Assembly: GCF_900108085.1 (NCBI RefSeq)
Contig: NZ_FNVR01000017.1
Span: 10,212-74,211 of the forward strand
Length of the DNA: 64,000 bases
Direction of reading: 5' to 3'
Origin: Algoriphagus boritolerans DSM 17298 = JCM 18970
GTDB lineage: Bacteria > Bacteroidota > Bacteroidia > Cytophagales > Cyclobacteriaceae
The notes under the pieces are model-generated. The model searched no databases. It was not told the DNA's origin and saw nothing but the letters and a program-made list of their open reading frames with translations. Positions 29,318 to 39,359 of the stretch are shown one piece after another. The position numbers were made by a program, and so were the translations under genes. Position 1 is the first letter of the stretch, and every line of letters starts with the position of its first letter.

Positions 29318-29341
29318 ACCAAAAAATTCAACAAATAAATT

Positions 29342-29905
29342 ATGGCAAGTACTGCAGATTTTAAGAATGGCCTTTGTCTGGAAATGAACAATGACATCTA
29401 TTCTATCGTCGAATTCCAGCACGTAAAACCAGGAAAAGGAGCAGCCTTCGTCCGAACAAAATTAAAAAGTCTCCGCTCCGGCAAGACTTTGGATAAAACT
29501 TTCAACGCCGGCGAGAAAGTAACCACCGCCAGGGTAGAAAAACGCCCGTTTCAATTCCTCTATGCAGATGACATGGGTTACAACTTCATGAACATCGAAA
29601 CTTTCGAGCAGATTTCATTGGAAGAACGACTGATCGAACGACCGAAGCTGCTGAAAGATGGACAAATCGTAGACATACTCATCCATGATGAAACGGAAAC
29701 TCCACTTTCTGTTGAGTTGCCTCCGTTCGTTGAATTGATGATAACTTATACCGAGCCGGGTGTGAAAGGTGACACTGCAACCAATGCGCTAAAACCCGCA
29801 ATTCTCGAAACCGGTGCCACTGTTATGGTTCCTCTTTTTGTGGAGCAGGATATCATGATCAGGGTCGACACCCGGGATGGGTCCTATTCGGAAAGAGTAA
29901 AATAA
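29342..29905 (+). CDS. efp: Translation elongation factor P
   Basis: A 187-residue EF-P with three beta-barrel domains, which relieves ribosome stalling at polyproline. The loop that reaches the peptidyl-transferase centre reads [10 protein letters not shown] with Lys 32 at the tip, the residue modified in species with EpmA. The C-terminal block [24 protein letters not shown] is intact. Position between fabH and accB is common in Bacteroidota. Confidence 0.96.
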   Translation: MASTADFKNGLCLEMNNDIYSIVEFQHVKPGKGAAFVRTKLKSLRSGKTLDKTFNAGEKVTTARVEKRPFQFLYADDMGYNFMNIETFEQISLEERLIERPKLLKDGQIVDILIHDETETPLSVELPPFVELMITYTEPGVKGDTATNALKPAILETGATVMVPLFVEQDIMIRVDTRDGSYSERVK

Positions 29906-29916
29906 CTTGTTTTTGG

Positions 29917-29948
29917 CTGTGTGATTTCCTTAAATTACACAGGTTTAT
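29917..29948 (+). terminator. Hairpin with U-rich tail between efp and accB
   Basis: CTGTGTGATTT (29917-29927) pairs with AAATTACACAG (29932-29942), 11 bp with one wobble and a CCTT loop, followed by a T-rich stretch with interruptions. It could end or attenuate the fabH-efp transcript before accB. Confidence 0.6.
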
Positions 29949-30002
29949 TGTTTTTAAACCCACAAAAAAGTGTCTTATGACATTTAATCTAACTAAAACT
30001 CT

Positions 30003-30467
30003 ATGAAAGCTAAAGAGATCCAGGAATTGATCGATTACATCTCCAATTCCGGCCTGGCAGAGGTCAAAATCAAAACAGAGGAATTCGAACTTTCCATAAA
30101 AAAATATGCGGAATCTGCCCAGTTTGTCCAGGCACCCGCTGCAGCTCCGGCACCAAATCCGGTAGCCGCTGCACCTGCTCCGGTCGCTACTCCTGCACCA
30201 GCACCTGCCGCTGCTCCATCCAATCTGATCGAAATCAAATCTCCGATGATTGGTACATTCTACCTTTCGCCCAACCCTGAATCGGATCCTTTTGCCACGG
30301 AAGGAGCTACCATAAAAGCCGGACAGACCGTTTGTATCATTGAAGCGATGAAATTATTCAATGAAATTGAATCTGAGGTTTCAGGCAAAATTGTGAAAAT
30401 TCTCGTTTCCAACGCCAGCCCTGTAGAATACGATCAGCCTTTGTTCTTAGTAGATCCGGCCGGTTGA
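30003..30467 (+). CDS. accB: Biotin carboxyl carrier protein of acetyl-CoA carboxylase
   Basis: A 154-residue BCCP. The N-terminal helical part (about 1-40) binds the carboxylase, a Pro/Ala-rich linker spans about residues 43-73, and the biotinyl domain follows with EAMKLFNEI, where Lys 117 receives biotin. The linker gives the swinging arm its reach. The next gene, accC, starts 26 nt later at its proposed GTG. Confidence 0.96.
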   Translation: MKAKEIQELIDYISNSGLAEVKIKTEEFELSIKKYAESAQFVQAPAAAPAPNPVAAAPAPVATPAPAPAAAPSNLIEIKSPMIGTFYLSPNPESDPFATEGATIKAGQTVCIIEAMKLFNEIESEVSGKIVKILVSNASPVEYDQPLFLVDPAG

Positions 30468-30493
30468 TTTTTTCACTTAATCTCAATAAGACT

Positions 30494-31843
30494 GTGTTTA
30501 AAAAGATATTAATAGCAAATCGTGGAGAGATCGCGCTCCGAATCATCCGTACCTGTAAAGAGATGGGGATCAATACGGTGGCCGTATATTCCACTGCAGA
30601 CAAGGACAGCTTGCATGTTCGCTTTGCGGACGAAGCGGTATGCATCGGACCTGCACCTAGCAGAGAATCTTACCTGAATATCCCAAGAATCATAGCTGCG
30701 GCTGAAATCACCAATGCAGATGCGATTCACCCGGGGTATGGCTTCCTTTCCGAAAACGCGGAGTTTTCAAGGATTTGTGAAGAGTACGGCATCAAATTCA
30801 TCGGCGCTTCTCCGGATATGATTGCCAAAATGGGAGATAAAGCTACTGCCAAAGCTACCATGAAAGCTGCCGGTATTCCGACCATCCCTGGGTCAGAAGG
30901 ACTGATCGATACCGTCGAACAAGGTCTGAAACTGGCCAATGAAATGGGGTACCCGATTATCCTCAAAGCCACCGCAGGTGGTGGAGGAAAAGGTATGCGT
31001 ATCGTCCGAGAAGACAAAGACTTCAAAAAAGCTTGGGATGATGCTAAAATGGAATCAGGTGCGGCCTTTGGTAACGATGGCCTCTATTTGGAAAAATATG
31101 TAGAAGAACCTCGACACATCGAAATCCAAATCATCGGTGACAAAACCGGTAAAGCTTGCCACCTATCCGAGCGCGATTGCTCTATCCAGCGAAGGCACCA
31201 AAAACTAGTGGAAGAAACCCCTTCTCCGTTTATCACGGATGAACTTCGTGAGGCAATGGGGAAAGCTGCCATTAAAGGTGCTGAGGCCATTAGCTACGAA
31301 GGAGCAGGTACAATCGAATTCTTGGTCGACAAAGACCGCAACTTCTATTTCATGGAGATGAACACCCGTATTCAGGTGGAGCATCCGATCACCGAAGAAG
31401 TCACTGACTTTGACCTGATCAAGGAACAAATTAAAGTAGCAGCTGGAGATACAATCTCAGGAAGAAACTACTATCCCAAGCTGTTTGCGATGGAGTGTAG
31501 AATCAATGCCGAAGATGTCGCACACAATTTCAGACCAAGCCCGGGGAAAATTCTGAACCTACACATCCCGGGAGGTAGAGGTGTGAGAGTAGATTCGCAC
31601 GTGTATGCAGGATATGTTATTCCACCAAACTACGATTCCATGATTGCAAAGCTTATCGTCAGCGGTCAATCCCGAGAGGAAGTGATTGTCCGGATGAAGC
31701 GCGCCTTGGAAGAGTTCGTAATTGACGGGATCAAAACCACGATACCTTTTCACATTGCCTTGTTGGAAGACGAGCAATTTAAGGCTGGAAATTTCACCAC
31801 GAAGTTTCTCGAAACCTTTGATTTCTCCGTGGTTAGATATTAA
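30494..31843 (+). CDS. accC: Acetyl-CoA carboxylase biotin carboxylase subunit
   Basis: A 449-residue biotin carboxylase, the same length as E. coli Acc[19 protein letters not shown] is the standard N-terminus; the glycine loop [11 protein letters not shown] and the catalytic [12 protein letters not shown] and [15 protein letters not shown] blocks are present. GTG at 30494 is preferred because it gives [12 protein letters not shown]; an earlier ATG at 30464 overlaps the accB end and adds ten extra residues. With accB it forms half of acetyl-CoA carboxylase; accA and accD are not here. Confidence 0.96.
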   Translation: MFKKILIANRGEIALRIIRTCKEMGINTVAVYSTADKDSLHVRFADEAVCIGPAPSRESYLNIPRIIAAAEITNADAIHPGYGFLSENAEFSRICEEYGIKFIGASPDMIAKMGDKATAKATMKAAGIPTIPGSEGLIDTVEQGLKLANEMGYPIILKATAGGGGKGMRIVREDKDFKKAWDDAKMESGAAFGNDGLYLEKYVEEPRHIEIQIIGDKTGKACHLSERDCSIQRRHQKLVEETPSPFITDELREAMGKAAIKGAEAISYEGAGTIEFLVDKDRNFYFMEMNTRIQVEHPITEEVTDFDLIKEQIKVAAGDTISGRNYYPKLFAMECRINAEDVAHNFRPSPGKILNLHIPGGRGVRVDSHVYAGYVIPPNYDSMIAKLIVSGQSREEVIVRMKRALEEFVIDGIKTTIPFHIALLEDEQFKAGNFTTKFLETFDFSVVRY

Positions 31844-31862
31844 GAGCAAAAGTCAAAAAATC

Positions 31863-31890
31863 AAAAGCCATTCGAAAGAGTGGCTTTTTT
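31863..31890 (+). terminator. Intrinsic terminator after accC
   Basis: AAAAGCCATTC (31863-31873) pairs with GAGTGGCTTTT (31878-31888) around a GAAA tetraloop, followed by T residues. The run also reads as A on the other strand, so it may serve the convergent lipoprotein gene. Confidence 0.88.
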
Positions 31891-32329
31891 AATTTAATGA
31901 GATGGGATTTAAGGCAAGACTTATTATCAAAATCCCCATAGCCAATCCCAATGAACAGACTAAAACAATCGGTACAGTAGCGGCCGCACTCACTCTTTGC
32001 ACCCATAATTTTTCTATATCAGAAACAGATAATTCAATATTTTTGATGTTCTCAGCTTGCCTCAGAACATGGTTTATAGATTTTCCAATCAATTTCCCCT
32101 CATTGACACCTTCATAGAATAAAAGATACTTTTTCCCATCAATCGTTCTCAATATTAATCGATTACCTACTACAAGTTTATTTAACGAACTAACATCAAA
32201 ATCCCTAGCTCTTATTTTTTTTGAAACTTTGGATTTGAGTTTTTCGACATCAAGATATACTTTGCAGCAACTCAGCAAAAAGAGTAGGACCAAAAGGCCT
32301 GGAACGACAATTTTCAGCTTCTCCATCAT
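31889..32329 (-). CDS. Hypothetical lipoprotein with C-terminal membrane helix
   Basis: A 146-residue protein with a lipobox-like LLSCC near residue 21, a central part rich in Lys, Leu and Val (KSKVSKKIRARDFDVSSLNK, then LILRTIDGKKYLLFYEGVNEGKLIG) and one hydrophobic helix near the C-terminus (PIVLVCSLGLAMGILIISLAL). The layout (lipid anchor plus helix) is unusual. No family recognised; it is a single gene convergent with accC. Confidence 0.6.
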   Translation of the reverse strand: MMEKLKIVVPGLLVLLFLLSCCKVYLDVEKLKSKVSKKIRARDFDVSSLNKLVVGNRLILRTIDGKKYLLFYEGVNEGKLIGKSINHVLRQAENIKNIELSVSDIEKLWVQRVSAAATVPIVLVCSLGLAMGILIISLALNPISLN

Positions 32330-32591
32330 CTAATTTTTTCGAATCTAGGTACTGCCCTGCATCTTGATCAGCTAATACCTAGAAGGATAAAATTGGGAAC
32401 TATTGCGTTTTCAGTCTTAATTCTTTTGCAAAAATTACTCATTCAATCTCCTGATAATCAAAATTAATTGAGCTTTGGGGATTATTAGGCGTAAATTTCA
32501 ACTTGGTAAGTTTTTCTTTTTTTAACACAAAGGCAGGATACCTTTTTTAAATTTTTTCCATAACTTAAGATTTCCAATCCCCATTTGTAAA
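32330..32591. other. Intergenic region with an 8-bp hairpin
   Basis: TCTAGGTA (32344-32351) and TACCTAGA (32376-32383) form a perfect stem around a 24-nt loop just upstream of the minus-strand lipoprotein gene; this may be a binding site or leader hairpin. The rest is AT-rich and shows no gene and no clear promoter for the DUF1549 gene, although GGATACCTTTTTT at 32538 comes close to the -7 box. Confidence 0.35.
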
Positions 32592-34901
32592 ATGACTTAT
32601 TTCAAATTTTCAGGTTTTGTGGCTGGACTTTTCTTGACCATTCTTTTTTGGAATTGTAATGGAAAAGAAGAGGCTTCTATTGATTTGGATGATTCGGATC
32701 AGATCAGCTACAACTTCCACATCCGACCCATCCTTTCCGACAAGTGTTTTACCTGTCATGGCCCGGATGCCAATAAACGTGAGGCAGACTTACGCTTGGA
32801 TACCGAAGCGGGAGCCTATGCCGCATTGAAAGAAAGTCCGGGAAAATTTGCTTTGGTATCCGGCAATCTTGAAAAATCCGAAGTTTTCCACCGCATCACT
32901 TCTACCGATCCCGGTGAAATGATGCCTCCGCCGGAGTCCAATCTTTCGCTCAGTGAAGAAGAGATCACGTTGATTAAGCGTTGGATCGAACAAGGTGCCA
33001 AATACGAGCCGCACTGGGCATTTTTGAAAGTAAAAAAACCGGAAGTCCCTAAAGTCGATTGGGGAAACAATGAAATCGATGCATTTACCTTCCGAAAAAT
33101 GCAGACCAAAAAATTGGAACCCAATCCCGAAGCCAAACCCCACGAACTCATCAAGCGGGCAAGTTTGGATTTGACCGGCCTCCCCCCTTCTCCTGCTATT
33201 TTGGATAAATACGCAGATTTTTCAGGAGAGAATACCTATGAGAAGCTGCTGGATGAATTGCTTCATCAACCCGCTTTTGGAGAAAAATTAGCCGTTCTTT
33301 GGCTGGATATTTCCCGCTACGCAGACAGCTACGGCTATCAGGACGATGAATTCAGATCCCAATGGCCCTACCGCGATTGGGTAATCCATGCATTTAACCA
33401 AAATCTTCCTTACGATCAATTTCTCACTTGGCAACTTGCCGGAGACCTCCTTCCAAATGCCACCAAGGAACAGATTTTAGCTACGGCTTTCAACCGAAAC
33501 CACAAATACACCGAAGAGGGTGGTATCATCGAGGAAGAGTATCGCATCGAATACGTCCTGGACAAAACCAACACCTTCAGCAAGGGGATTTTGGGCATTA
33601 CCATGGAGTGTGCGCAATGCCATGATCATAAATACGACCCTTTTTCCCAAAAAGAATACTACGAGCTATTTGCCTTTTTCAACAACTCCAAGGAAAAAGG
33701 ATTTGAAGGCGACATCAGCCAAACCAAGCCTGCAAAAACGCCCATTCTCTGGATCGAACGAGACGACTTAGACGGTATCCTGCACTTCATCAACCATCCG
33801 GACACGACCAAGTTGATGGTATCTGTGATGGGCGAAAACGAAGAAAAACGCACGACCTATATTCTTGATCGGGGACTTTATGACGCACCTACCGTCCCTG
33901 TGGATGCCTCTACTCCGGCATCAATTTTTGAATTTCCCGAAAACCTGGAAAAAAATCGGCTAGGCCTGGCCCAATGGACTACCAGCAGCGATAATCCACT
34001 CACTTCCCGGGTGTTTGTAAACTTAATCTGGCAGGAAATTTTCGGAAAGGGAATCGTCAAATCAGCCGGAGACTTTGGAATGCAGGGAGACCTACCGACC
34101 CATCCCGAACTACTGGATTGGCTGGCTGCTGATTTCATGGAAAACGGCTGGGACATCAAGCGACTGATCAAGCAAATCATGCTTTCGGCTACTTATCGCC
34201 AATCTGCCGTGATATCAAAAGTTCACCTGACAATCGATCCCGATAATCTTTACCTGGCACGAGCTCCCCGACTGCGACTGCCTGCTGAACATATCCAGGA
34301 CCTGGTTTTGGCCAGTAGCGGACTCCTCCACGGAGAAATCGGCGGACCGAGTGTCAAACCCTATCAGCCTTCCGGACTTTGGGAAGCGGCCACTTCAGGT
34401 CGTGGTACATTAGCCACCTACATTCAGGATACCGGCAATAAGCTCTATCGCAGAGGGATCTACAATTTCATTAAGCTCACCGTACCTCCTCCCAAAGCCA
34501 TTATTTTCGACTCCAGTAACCGAGACCGATGCGAAATCGGCCGAAACCGGACCAATACCCCACTTCAGGCGCTAGTTATGATGAACGATCCGATGGTGCT
34601 GGAAGCTGCACGGGTTTTGGCTACCAAACTTTCGGAAAGTATTCTTGATGAAGAAAAGGCGATCGAAGAAGCTTTCAAGCGGATTGTTTGTCGGGAAATG
34701 AAATCAAAGGAAAAGGATCTCCTCATCGACTTTTATGAAAGCCAACTGGATGAATTCAAAAATAATCCTGAGAAAGCAAAACAAGCCCTTGATGTGGGTG
34801 AATACCCCATGAATGAAAAGGCGATCACACCTCAAAATGCTGCACTGATGCAGGTGATCATGACCTTGTATAATCTGGAAGAAACAATAACCAAAAGTTG
34901 A
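32592..34901 (+). CDS. DUF1549/DUF1553 protein with cytochrome c-type N-terminus
   Basis: A 769-residue exported protein of the type first known from Planctomycetes. After a signal or lipoprotein segment (Cys near residue 22), a haem-binding motif CFTCHGPDA starts a cytochrome-like domain (to about residue 140), then a DUF1549 domain (about 160-370; includes a second MECAQCHDH motif) and a DUF1553 domain (about 470-730; PLTSRVFVNLIWQEIFGKGIV, SNRDRCEIGRNRTNTPLQAL). The substrate is unknown; redox steps on carbohydrates or sulfated compounds have been suggested for such sets. The DUF1501 gene follows after 1 nt and a membrane cytochrome gene after that, so the three form an operon. Confidence 0.88.
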   Translation: MTYFKFSGFVAGLFLTILFWNCNGKEEASIDLDDSDQISYNFHIRPILSDKCFTCHGPDANKREADLRLDTEAGAYAALKESPGKFALVSGNLEKSEVFHRITSTDPGEMMPPPESNLSLSEEEITLIKRWIEQGAKYEPHWAFLKVKKPEVPKVDWGNNEIDAFTFRKMQTKKLEPNPEAKPHELIKRASLDLTGLPPSPAILDKYADFSGENTYEKLLDELLHQPAFGEKLAVLWLDISRYADSYGYQDDEFRSQWPYRDWVIHAFNQNLPYDQFLTWQLAGDLLPNATKEQILATAFNRNHKYTEEGGIIEEEYRIEYVLDKTNTFSKGILGITMECAQCHDHKYDPFSQKEYYELFAFFNNSKEKGFEGDISQTKPAKTPILWIERDDLDGILHFINHPDTTKLMVSVMGENEEKRTTYILDRGLYDAPTVPVDASTPASIFEFPENLEKNRLGLAQWTTSSDNPLTSRVFVNLIWQEIFGKGIVKSAGDFGMQGDLPTHPELLDWLAADFMENGWDIKRLIKQIMLSATYRQSAVISKVHLTIDPDNLYLARAPRLRLPAEHIQDLVLASSGLLHGEIGGPSVKPYQPSGLWEAATSGRGTLATYIQDTGNKLYRRGIYNFIKLTVPPPKAIIFDSSNRDRCEIGRNRTNTPLQALVMMNDPMVLEAARVLATKLSESILDEEKAIEEAFKRIVCREMKSKEKDLLIDFYESQLDEFKNNPEKAKQALDVGEYPMNEKAITPQNAALMQVIMTLYNLEETITKS

Positions 34902-34902
34902 G

Positions 34903-36357
34903 ATGGAAAAAGAAATATTAGAGCAGGGACTAAATCAAAACAGACGGAAGTTTCTCTCGAGGCTAAGCTTGGGCATTGGAAGTGTGGCTTTGGGATCACT
35001 TTTAATCCCGGATTTATTCAAAGGAAAGCAGGAGGCCGAAGACGGTTTGATGCGGGCGCTTCCTCATTTTGCCCCAAAGGCCAAGCGGATCATTTACCTG
35101 TTCCAAAACGGTGCCCCTTCTCAATTGGAAACTTTTGATTACAAACCGCTTTTGAACAAAAACTTCGGACAGGAATTACCCGAATCCATACGGATGGGTC
35201 AGCGCTTGACCGGTATGACCGCTGGGCAAAGTTCCTTTCCCCTGGTGGGTTCTTATTTCGGATTTAATCAATACGGAGAAAGTCGGGCGTGGATCTCCTC
35301 GCTTTTCCCCCATATCGCCAGCGTAGTGGATGATCTTTTGATCGTCAAATCCATGCATACCGAAGCGATCAATCACGATCCTGCATTGACTTTTTTCCAA
35401 ACGGGCGCTCAGGTAGGCAACCGACCAAGTATGGGTTCTTGGCTAAGCTATGGCTTGGGAAGTGAAAATGCCAACCTTCCTGCTTTCTGCGTGCTGTTGA
35501 GTCGTGGAAAAGGCAATGGTCAGGGCGTCTATTCCAAACTTTGGAGTAATGGATTTCTGGACGCAACACATCAGGGGGTGCAGTTTTCCAACTCCGAGGA
35601 CCCGGTGCTCTACCTCTCCGATCCCGACGGCATGAGCCGGGATCAGCGTCGAAAAATGATCGATCAGATCGCTGCCCTGAATGAACTGAACTCTCAGGAA
35701 TTCAATGATCCACAGATTACAGCTAAGGTGCAACAGTACGAAATGGCGTACCGAATGCAGACGGCAGTTCCTGAAATCACCGATACTTCCAAAGAACCGG
35801 ACAGCATAATCAAACTCTATGGCCCGGACTGTCTGGTTCCCGGCACCTATGCTGCCAATTGCCTTTTGGCAAGGAAGCTTTCTGAAAACGGCGTGCGGTT
35901 CGTCCAACTTTACCATCAGGGCTGGGATGCACATGACAACCTGCCCAATCAGATGATCGGACAGGCCAAAGATGTGGATCAAGCCACCGCCGGTTTGATT
36001 ACTGATCTCAAACAGCGGGGACTTTTGGACGAGACTTTAATTATCTGGGGAGGAGAATTTGGTCGAACCAACTATTGTCAGGGTAAGATTCAGCCTGAAA
36101 ATTATGGCCGGGATCATCATCCGAGGGCATTTTCCATTTTCATGGCCGGTGGCGGCGTGAAGTCCGGAATGGTCTACGGGGAGACCGACGACTTTGGATA
36201 CAACATCACCGAAAACCCCGTTCACGTCCATGATTTCCAGGCCACGGTCATGCACTTGATGGGAATTGACCACGAGAAACTCACCTATAAACATCTCGGT
36301 CGAAGGTATCGCCTCACCGATGTGCATGGCAAAGTAGTAAAAGACCTGATCGCTTAA
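34903..36357 (+). CDS. DUF1501 (sulfatase-like) exported protein
   Basis: A 484-residue protein in the alkaline phosphatase/sulfatase-like superfamily. The N-terminus NRRKFLSRLSLGIGSVALGSLL has a twin arginine followed by a hydrophobic stretch, suggesting Tat export in the folded state, often with cofactor. GWDAHDNLPNQM and LIIWGGEFGRTNY, then GRDHHPRAFSIFMAGGGVKSG are hallmark DUF1501 blocks with likely metal-binding Asp and His. It follows the DUF1549 gene with 1 nt between them, the standard pairing; the two proteins probably work together. Confidence 0.9.
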   Translation: MEKEILEQGLNQNRRKFLSRLSLGIGSVALGSLLIPDLFKGKQEAEDGLMRALPHFAPKAKRIIYLFQNGAPSQLETFDYKPLLNKNFGQELPESIRMGQRLTGMTAGQSSFPLVGSYFGFNQYGESRAWISSLFPHIASVVDDLLIVKSMHTEAINHDPALTFFQTGAQVGNRPSMGSWLSYGLGSENANLPAFCVLLSRGKGNGQGVYSKLWSNGFLDATHQGVQFSNSEDPVLYLSDPDGMSRDQRRKMIDQIAALNELNSQEFNDPQITAKVQQYEMAYRMQTAVPEITDTSKEPDSIIKLYGPDCLVPGTYAANCLLARKLSENGVRFVQLYHQGWDAHDNLPNQMIGQAKDVDQATAGLITDLKQRGLLDETLIIWGGEFGRTNYCQGKIQPENYGRDHHPRAFSIFMAGGGVKSGMVYGETDDFGYNITENPVHVHDFQATVMHLMGIDHEKLTYKHLGRRYRLTDVHGKVVKDLIA

Positions 36358-36366
36358 TTCCCTTTT

Positions 36367-38481
36367 ATGCCCAAAGTATCCCGGATTATTCCGATTCTTG
36401 AAAACCTGCTTTTCTTCTGGCTGGGATTGGCCTTGGTGCTGAGTTTGGCAGGAGACCGACTGTCAATTCCGCCGATACTTCAGGTCTTGGGTCGAGCGCA
36501 TCCATTGATTTTACATTTTCCTATTGTGCTGTTGCTGATGGCGGTCGGCTTACTATGGGTTTCAGATGAAAGGTTAAAAAGAGCCGGAGCTCAGATTTTA
36601 CTGGTTGGCGGGAATTTGACAGGGATTACCGTTGTGGCGGGATTGATTTTGGCAAGTGAAGAGTATGAAGGCGACGCGCTGGTTTGGCATCAGTGGCTTG
36701 GCGTGGCTTCCCTTTTACTTTCGGTTCTGATTTACTTTTTCAGGGAAAAGTCCGGCAAGTTTGTCCGAATTTCTACCGGAACCTTAGCCTTGGCAATCAT
36801 CCTAACCGGTCATTTCGGTGCAAATCTGACTCACGGGGAAGATTTTCTGTTGGCACCAATTCAGTCCAAGGAAGTTGACTTAGTCACCTTGGAAGAGGCG
36901 GAGGTTTTTCAGCATTTGGTTCAGCCCATTTTGGAGGCCAAGTGCATCGCCTGTCACAAGGAAGGCAAAGTCAAAGGGGAACTTCGGATGGATCAGTTGG
37001 CAGGTTTGCAGAAAGGCGGAAAAAACGGGCCTTTTGTAGTTCCGGGGGATCTGGAAAAATCCCTTTTGATTCGGCGGATCAACCTGCCAAAAGAGGAAAA
37101 AGAGCACATGCCTCCCAAAAACAAAACACAACTGACCGACGAGGAAATAGAGATTCTGGAAGCTTGGGTGGCTGCGGGGGCTTCTTTTGACCAAAAAGTA
37201 ACTGAGCTAAAAGCAGAAGAACCACTTTTTCAACTTGCATCCAACAAGTTCACCGCACAAAAATCCTATTCGTTTGATCCTGCCTCAGAATCAACTATTA
37301 AGGATCTAAACAACTTCTTTCGAAAAGTAAACACGGTATTCCCCGGTTCGCCGGCTTTGGAGGTAGCCTATTACGGGAGTTCAACTTTTGATCCATCTTC
37401 GCTCAAAGAGCTAAAGAAAGTACGGGAACAAGTGGTCAAAATCAATCTCAATCGCATGCCTTTGGCTGATGTGGACTTGGGAATTCTCGGAGATTTTTCG
37501 AATCTGGAGGAACTTCAACTGAATACTACAGGCATTACACCAACTCAGTTATCCAGCCTGGAAAAGCTTCAAAACTTAAGAAATCTCGCCCTTTCGGGAA
37601 ACCAATTCGATTCAGAAGTGATAGGAGCCTTGGGTAAACTGAAGCAGGTGCAGCGACTATTTCTATGGAATTCGGGATTGAATGAAGCGGAAAAAGAAGA
37701 ACTCAAAAAAGCCCTGCCAGGTACGATGATCGATTTTGGATTTGATGGGAAAGGCGTGATCTATGCGCTCAATCCTCCTAAAATCGAATTTGAAACGGTA
37801 CTCTTTCAGGATTCCATGGAGTTGATCCTTTCCCACCCGATTCGTACTGCCGAGATTCGATATACGTTGGATGGAAGTGAACCGGACAGCTTGGCAAGTC
37901 CCATTTACTCAAACCCTATTTGGCTCAAAAAAACTGCTCAAATCCGTACCAAAGCATTTGCAAAGGATTGGATTGGTAGTCAGACCGCAAATGCTTTACT
38001 TTTCAAAAAAGGAATCAACCCTAAATCCTATAAGTTGGCTTTCGAACCCCATACCCGCTATTCGGCAAAAGGAGCAACTTCTTTATTTGACGGAATCAAA
38101 GGAAAAACTAACCACACCTCCGGAGACTGGTTGGGATTCACCGACAATCCTCTTGAAATTGAGCTATTTCTAGAACCGGATTCCAAAGCCCAAACCCTTG
38201 ACCTAAGCTTTCTTTTCAATGAAAGTGCTTACATTTTTCCTCCGGAAAGCGTTGAAATATGGACAGGGAATCAATCAGGATGGCAAAAAATGCCTGAAAC
38301 TCCCAGCCTGACTGCTACTAAACTTGAGGAAGTCCGATTTGGAGTATTGAGTTACCAGCTTCCCGACACCGATTTTGAAAAACTCAAAATCCGACTCAAA
38401 CCGATTTCCAAACTTCCCGCCTGGCATCCGGGTGCAGGAGCCAAAGGATGGGTGTTTGTAGATGAAATCATCATAAATTGA
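36367..38481 (+). CDS. Membrane cytochrome c-type protein with LRR and sugar-binding-like ends
   Basis: A 704-residue membrane protein. Four to five N-terminal helices (about residues 10-150) of the DUF2231 type contain HPLILHFPIVLLLMAVGLLW. A cytochrome-like domain follows with CIACHKEGK (about residue 195) and HMPPKNKTQLTDEEIEILEAWV. Then come short leucine-rich repeats (LEELQLNTTGITPTQLSSLEKLQNL), a chitobiase-C-like segment (EIRYTLDGSEPDS) and a C-terminal discoidin-like domain. It could pass electrons from the exported DUF1549/DUF1501 pair to the membrane; that is inference. Starts 9 nt after the DUF1501 gene. Confidence 0.85.
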   Translation: MPKVSRIIPILENLLFFWLGLALVLSLAGDRLSIPPILQVLGRAHPLILHFPIVLLLMAVGLLWVSDERLKRAGAQILLVGGNLTGITVVAGLILASEEYEGDALVWHQWLGVASLLLSVLIYFFREKSGKFVRISTGTLALAIILTGHFGANLTHGEDFLLAPIQSKEVDLVTLEEAEVFQHLVQPILEAKCIACHKEGKVKGELRMDQLAGLQKGGKNGPFVVPGDLEKSLLIRRINLPKEEKEHMPPKNKTQLTDEEIEILEAWVAAGASFDQKVTELKAEEPLFQLASNKFTAQKSYSFDPASESTIKDLNNFFRKVNTVFPGSPALEVAYYGSSTFDPSSLKELKKVREQVVKINLNRMPLADVDLGILGDFSNLEELQLNTTGITPTQLSSLEKLQNLRNLALSGNQFDSEVIGALGKLKQVQRLFLWNSGLNEAEKEELKKALPGTMIDFGFDGKGVIYALNPPKIEFETVLFQDSMELILSHPIRTAEIRYTLDGSEPDSLASPIYSNPIWLKKTAQIRTKAFAKDWIGSQTANALLFKKGINPKSYKLAFEPHTRYSAKGATSLFDGIKGKTNHTSGDWLGFTDNPLEIELFLEPDSKAQTLDLSFLFNESAYIFPPESVEIWTGNQSGWQKMPETPSLTATKLEEVRFGVLSYQLPDTDFEKLKIRLKPISKLPAWHPGAGAKGWVFVDEIIIN

Positions 38482-38596
38482 TTCATATGATTATAATTTT
38501 TTTCAACGGCCATCTAGCCTGTCCCGATCTTTCATCGGGAGAATGCCCTGAATAATCATTCCCCTGTGTGAGAACCTTTTCTCATGGGCATTTCAT
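38481..38596 (-). repeat. GATGAAA-flanked hairpin element, copy D (reverse)
   Basis: Read on the minus strand it runs from ATGAAATGCCCATGAG to ATCATATGAAT. Hairpin 1 is TGAGAA/TTCTCA (loop AAGG) and hairpin 2 is TCCCGAT/ATCGGGA, followed by the shared GACAGGCTA and TTGAAAAAAATTATAA. It aligns along its whole length with copies A and B but with many substitutions. It fills nearly all of the gap between the cytochrome gene and the SIS gene. Confidence 0.75.
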
Positions 38597-38618
38597 TTAC
38601 CAATCTTCCTTTAAAATC

Positions 38619-39359
38619 ATGAGTAAAGAACCCTATAAACAGTACAAGGATGGAATCCTGGAAAAGCTCCGGCAGGCTTTTGGACAAAAAAAGGAAATTA
38701 GTCGTGCAGCCGAACTAATCGCTGATTCGCTAAGTCGACAGGGTTGGATCTATGCAAGTGGGACGGGACATTCTCATCTTTTTGCAGAGGAGATTTTCTA
38801 TCGTGCGGGAGGATTTGCCAGAGTCATCCCAATTCTGGATCCGGCGCTGATGCTGCACAAGGATGCTTCCGGCAGTACCGAAGTCGAACGAAGGGAAGGC
38901 TATGCTGCGGAGCTTTTGAAGGAGTATAAAATGACAGAAAACGATGTCTTCATCATTGCCTCCAATTCAGGAAGAAATGCAGTAAGTATAGAAATGGCAC
39001 AGATTGCCAGAAAAAATGGACCTAAAGTAATTGTTTTGACAAATTTGAAACACAGCCGATCGGTGATATCCCGACATTCCTCAGGTCTGAAGCTTTATCA
39101 AGTCGGTGATGTTTATTTGGACAACTTCGGAGAAATAGGAGACGCTTCCATCCAGCTCGATGGGCTGGAATCCAAAGTGGGCGCTACCTCAACTGTCGTA
39201 GGCACTGCACTGCTTCAAGCGATTATGATTCAGGCAGCGTCAATTTTACTATCCAAGGGAATAAAACCTGAAATTTTCAACAGCTCAAATTCCGATTCCG
39301 GAGAAGCTTTTAATGAAGATTTGATAGCAAAATACAAACCTCAGGTCAAAATCCTTTAG
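38619..39359 (+). CDS. SIS-domain sugar-phosphate protein (UPF0309 type)
   Basis: A 246-residue SIS-domain protein, the fold used by sugar isomerases and their regulators. YASGTGHSHLFAEEIFYRAGG and DVFIIASNSGRNAVSIEMAQIARK are the two phosphosugar-binding loops, and VVGTALLQAIMIQA closes the domain. Related UPF0309 proteins act on amino-sugar phosphates such as N-acetylmuramic or N-acetylglucosamine 6-phosphate. The ATG at 38619 gives MSKEPYKQYKDGILEKL, closer to the family than a start at 38568. The gene converges with a GH20 hexosaminidase, overlapping it by four bases. Confidence 0.88.
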   Translation: MSKEPYKQYKDGILEKLRQAFGQKKEISRAAELIADSLSRQGWIYASGTGHSHLFAEEIFYRAGGFARVIPILDPALMLHKDASGSTEVERREGYAAELLKEYKMTENDVFIIASNSGRNAVSIEMAQIARKNGPKVIVLTNLKHSRSVISRHSSGLKLYQVGDVYLDNFGEIGDASIQLDGLESKVGATSTVVGTALLQAIMIQAASILLSKGIKPEIFNSSNSDSGEAFNEDLIAKYKPQVKIL

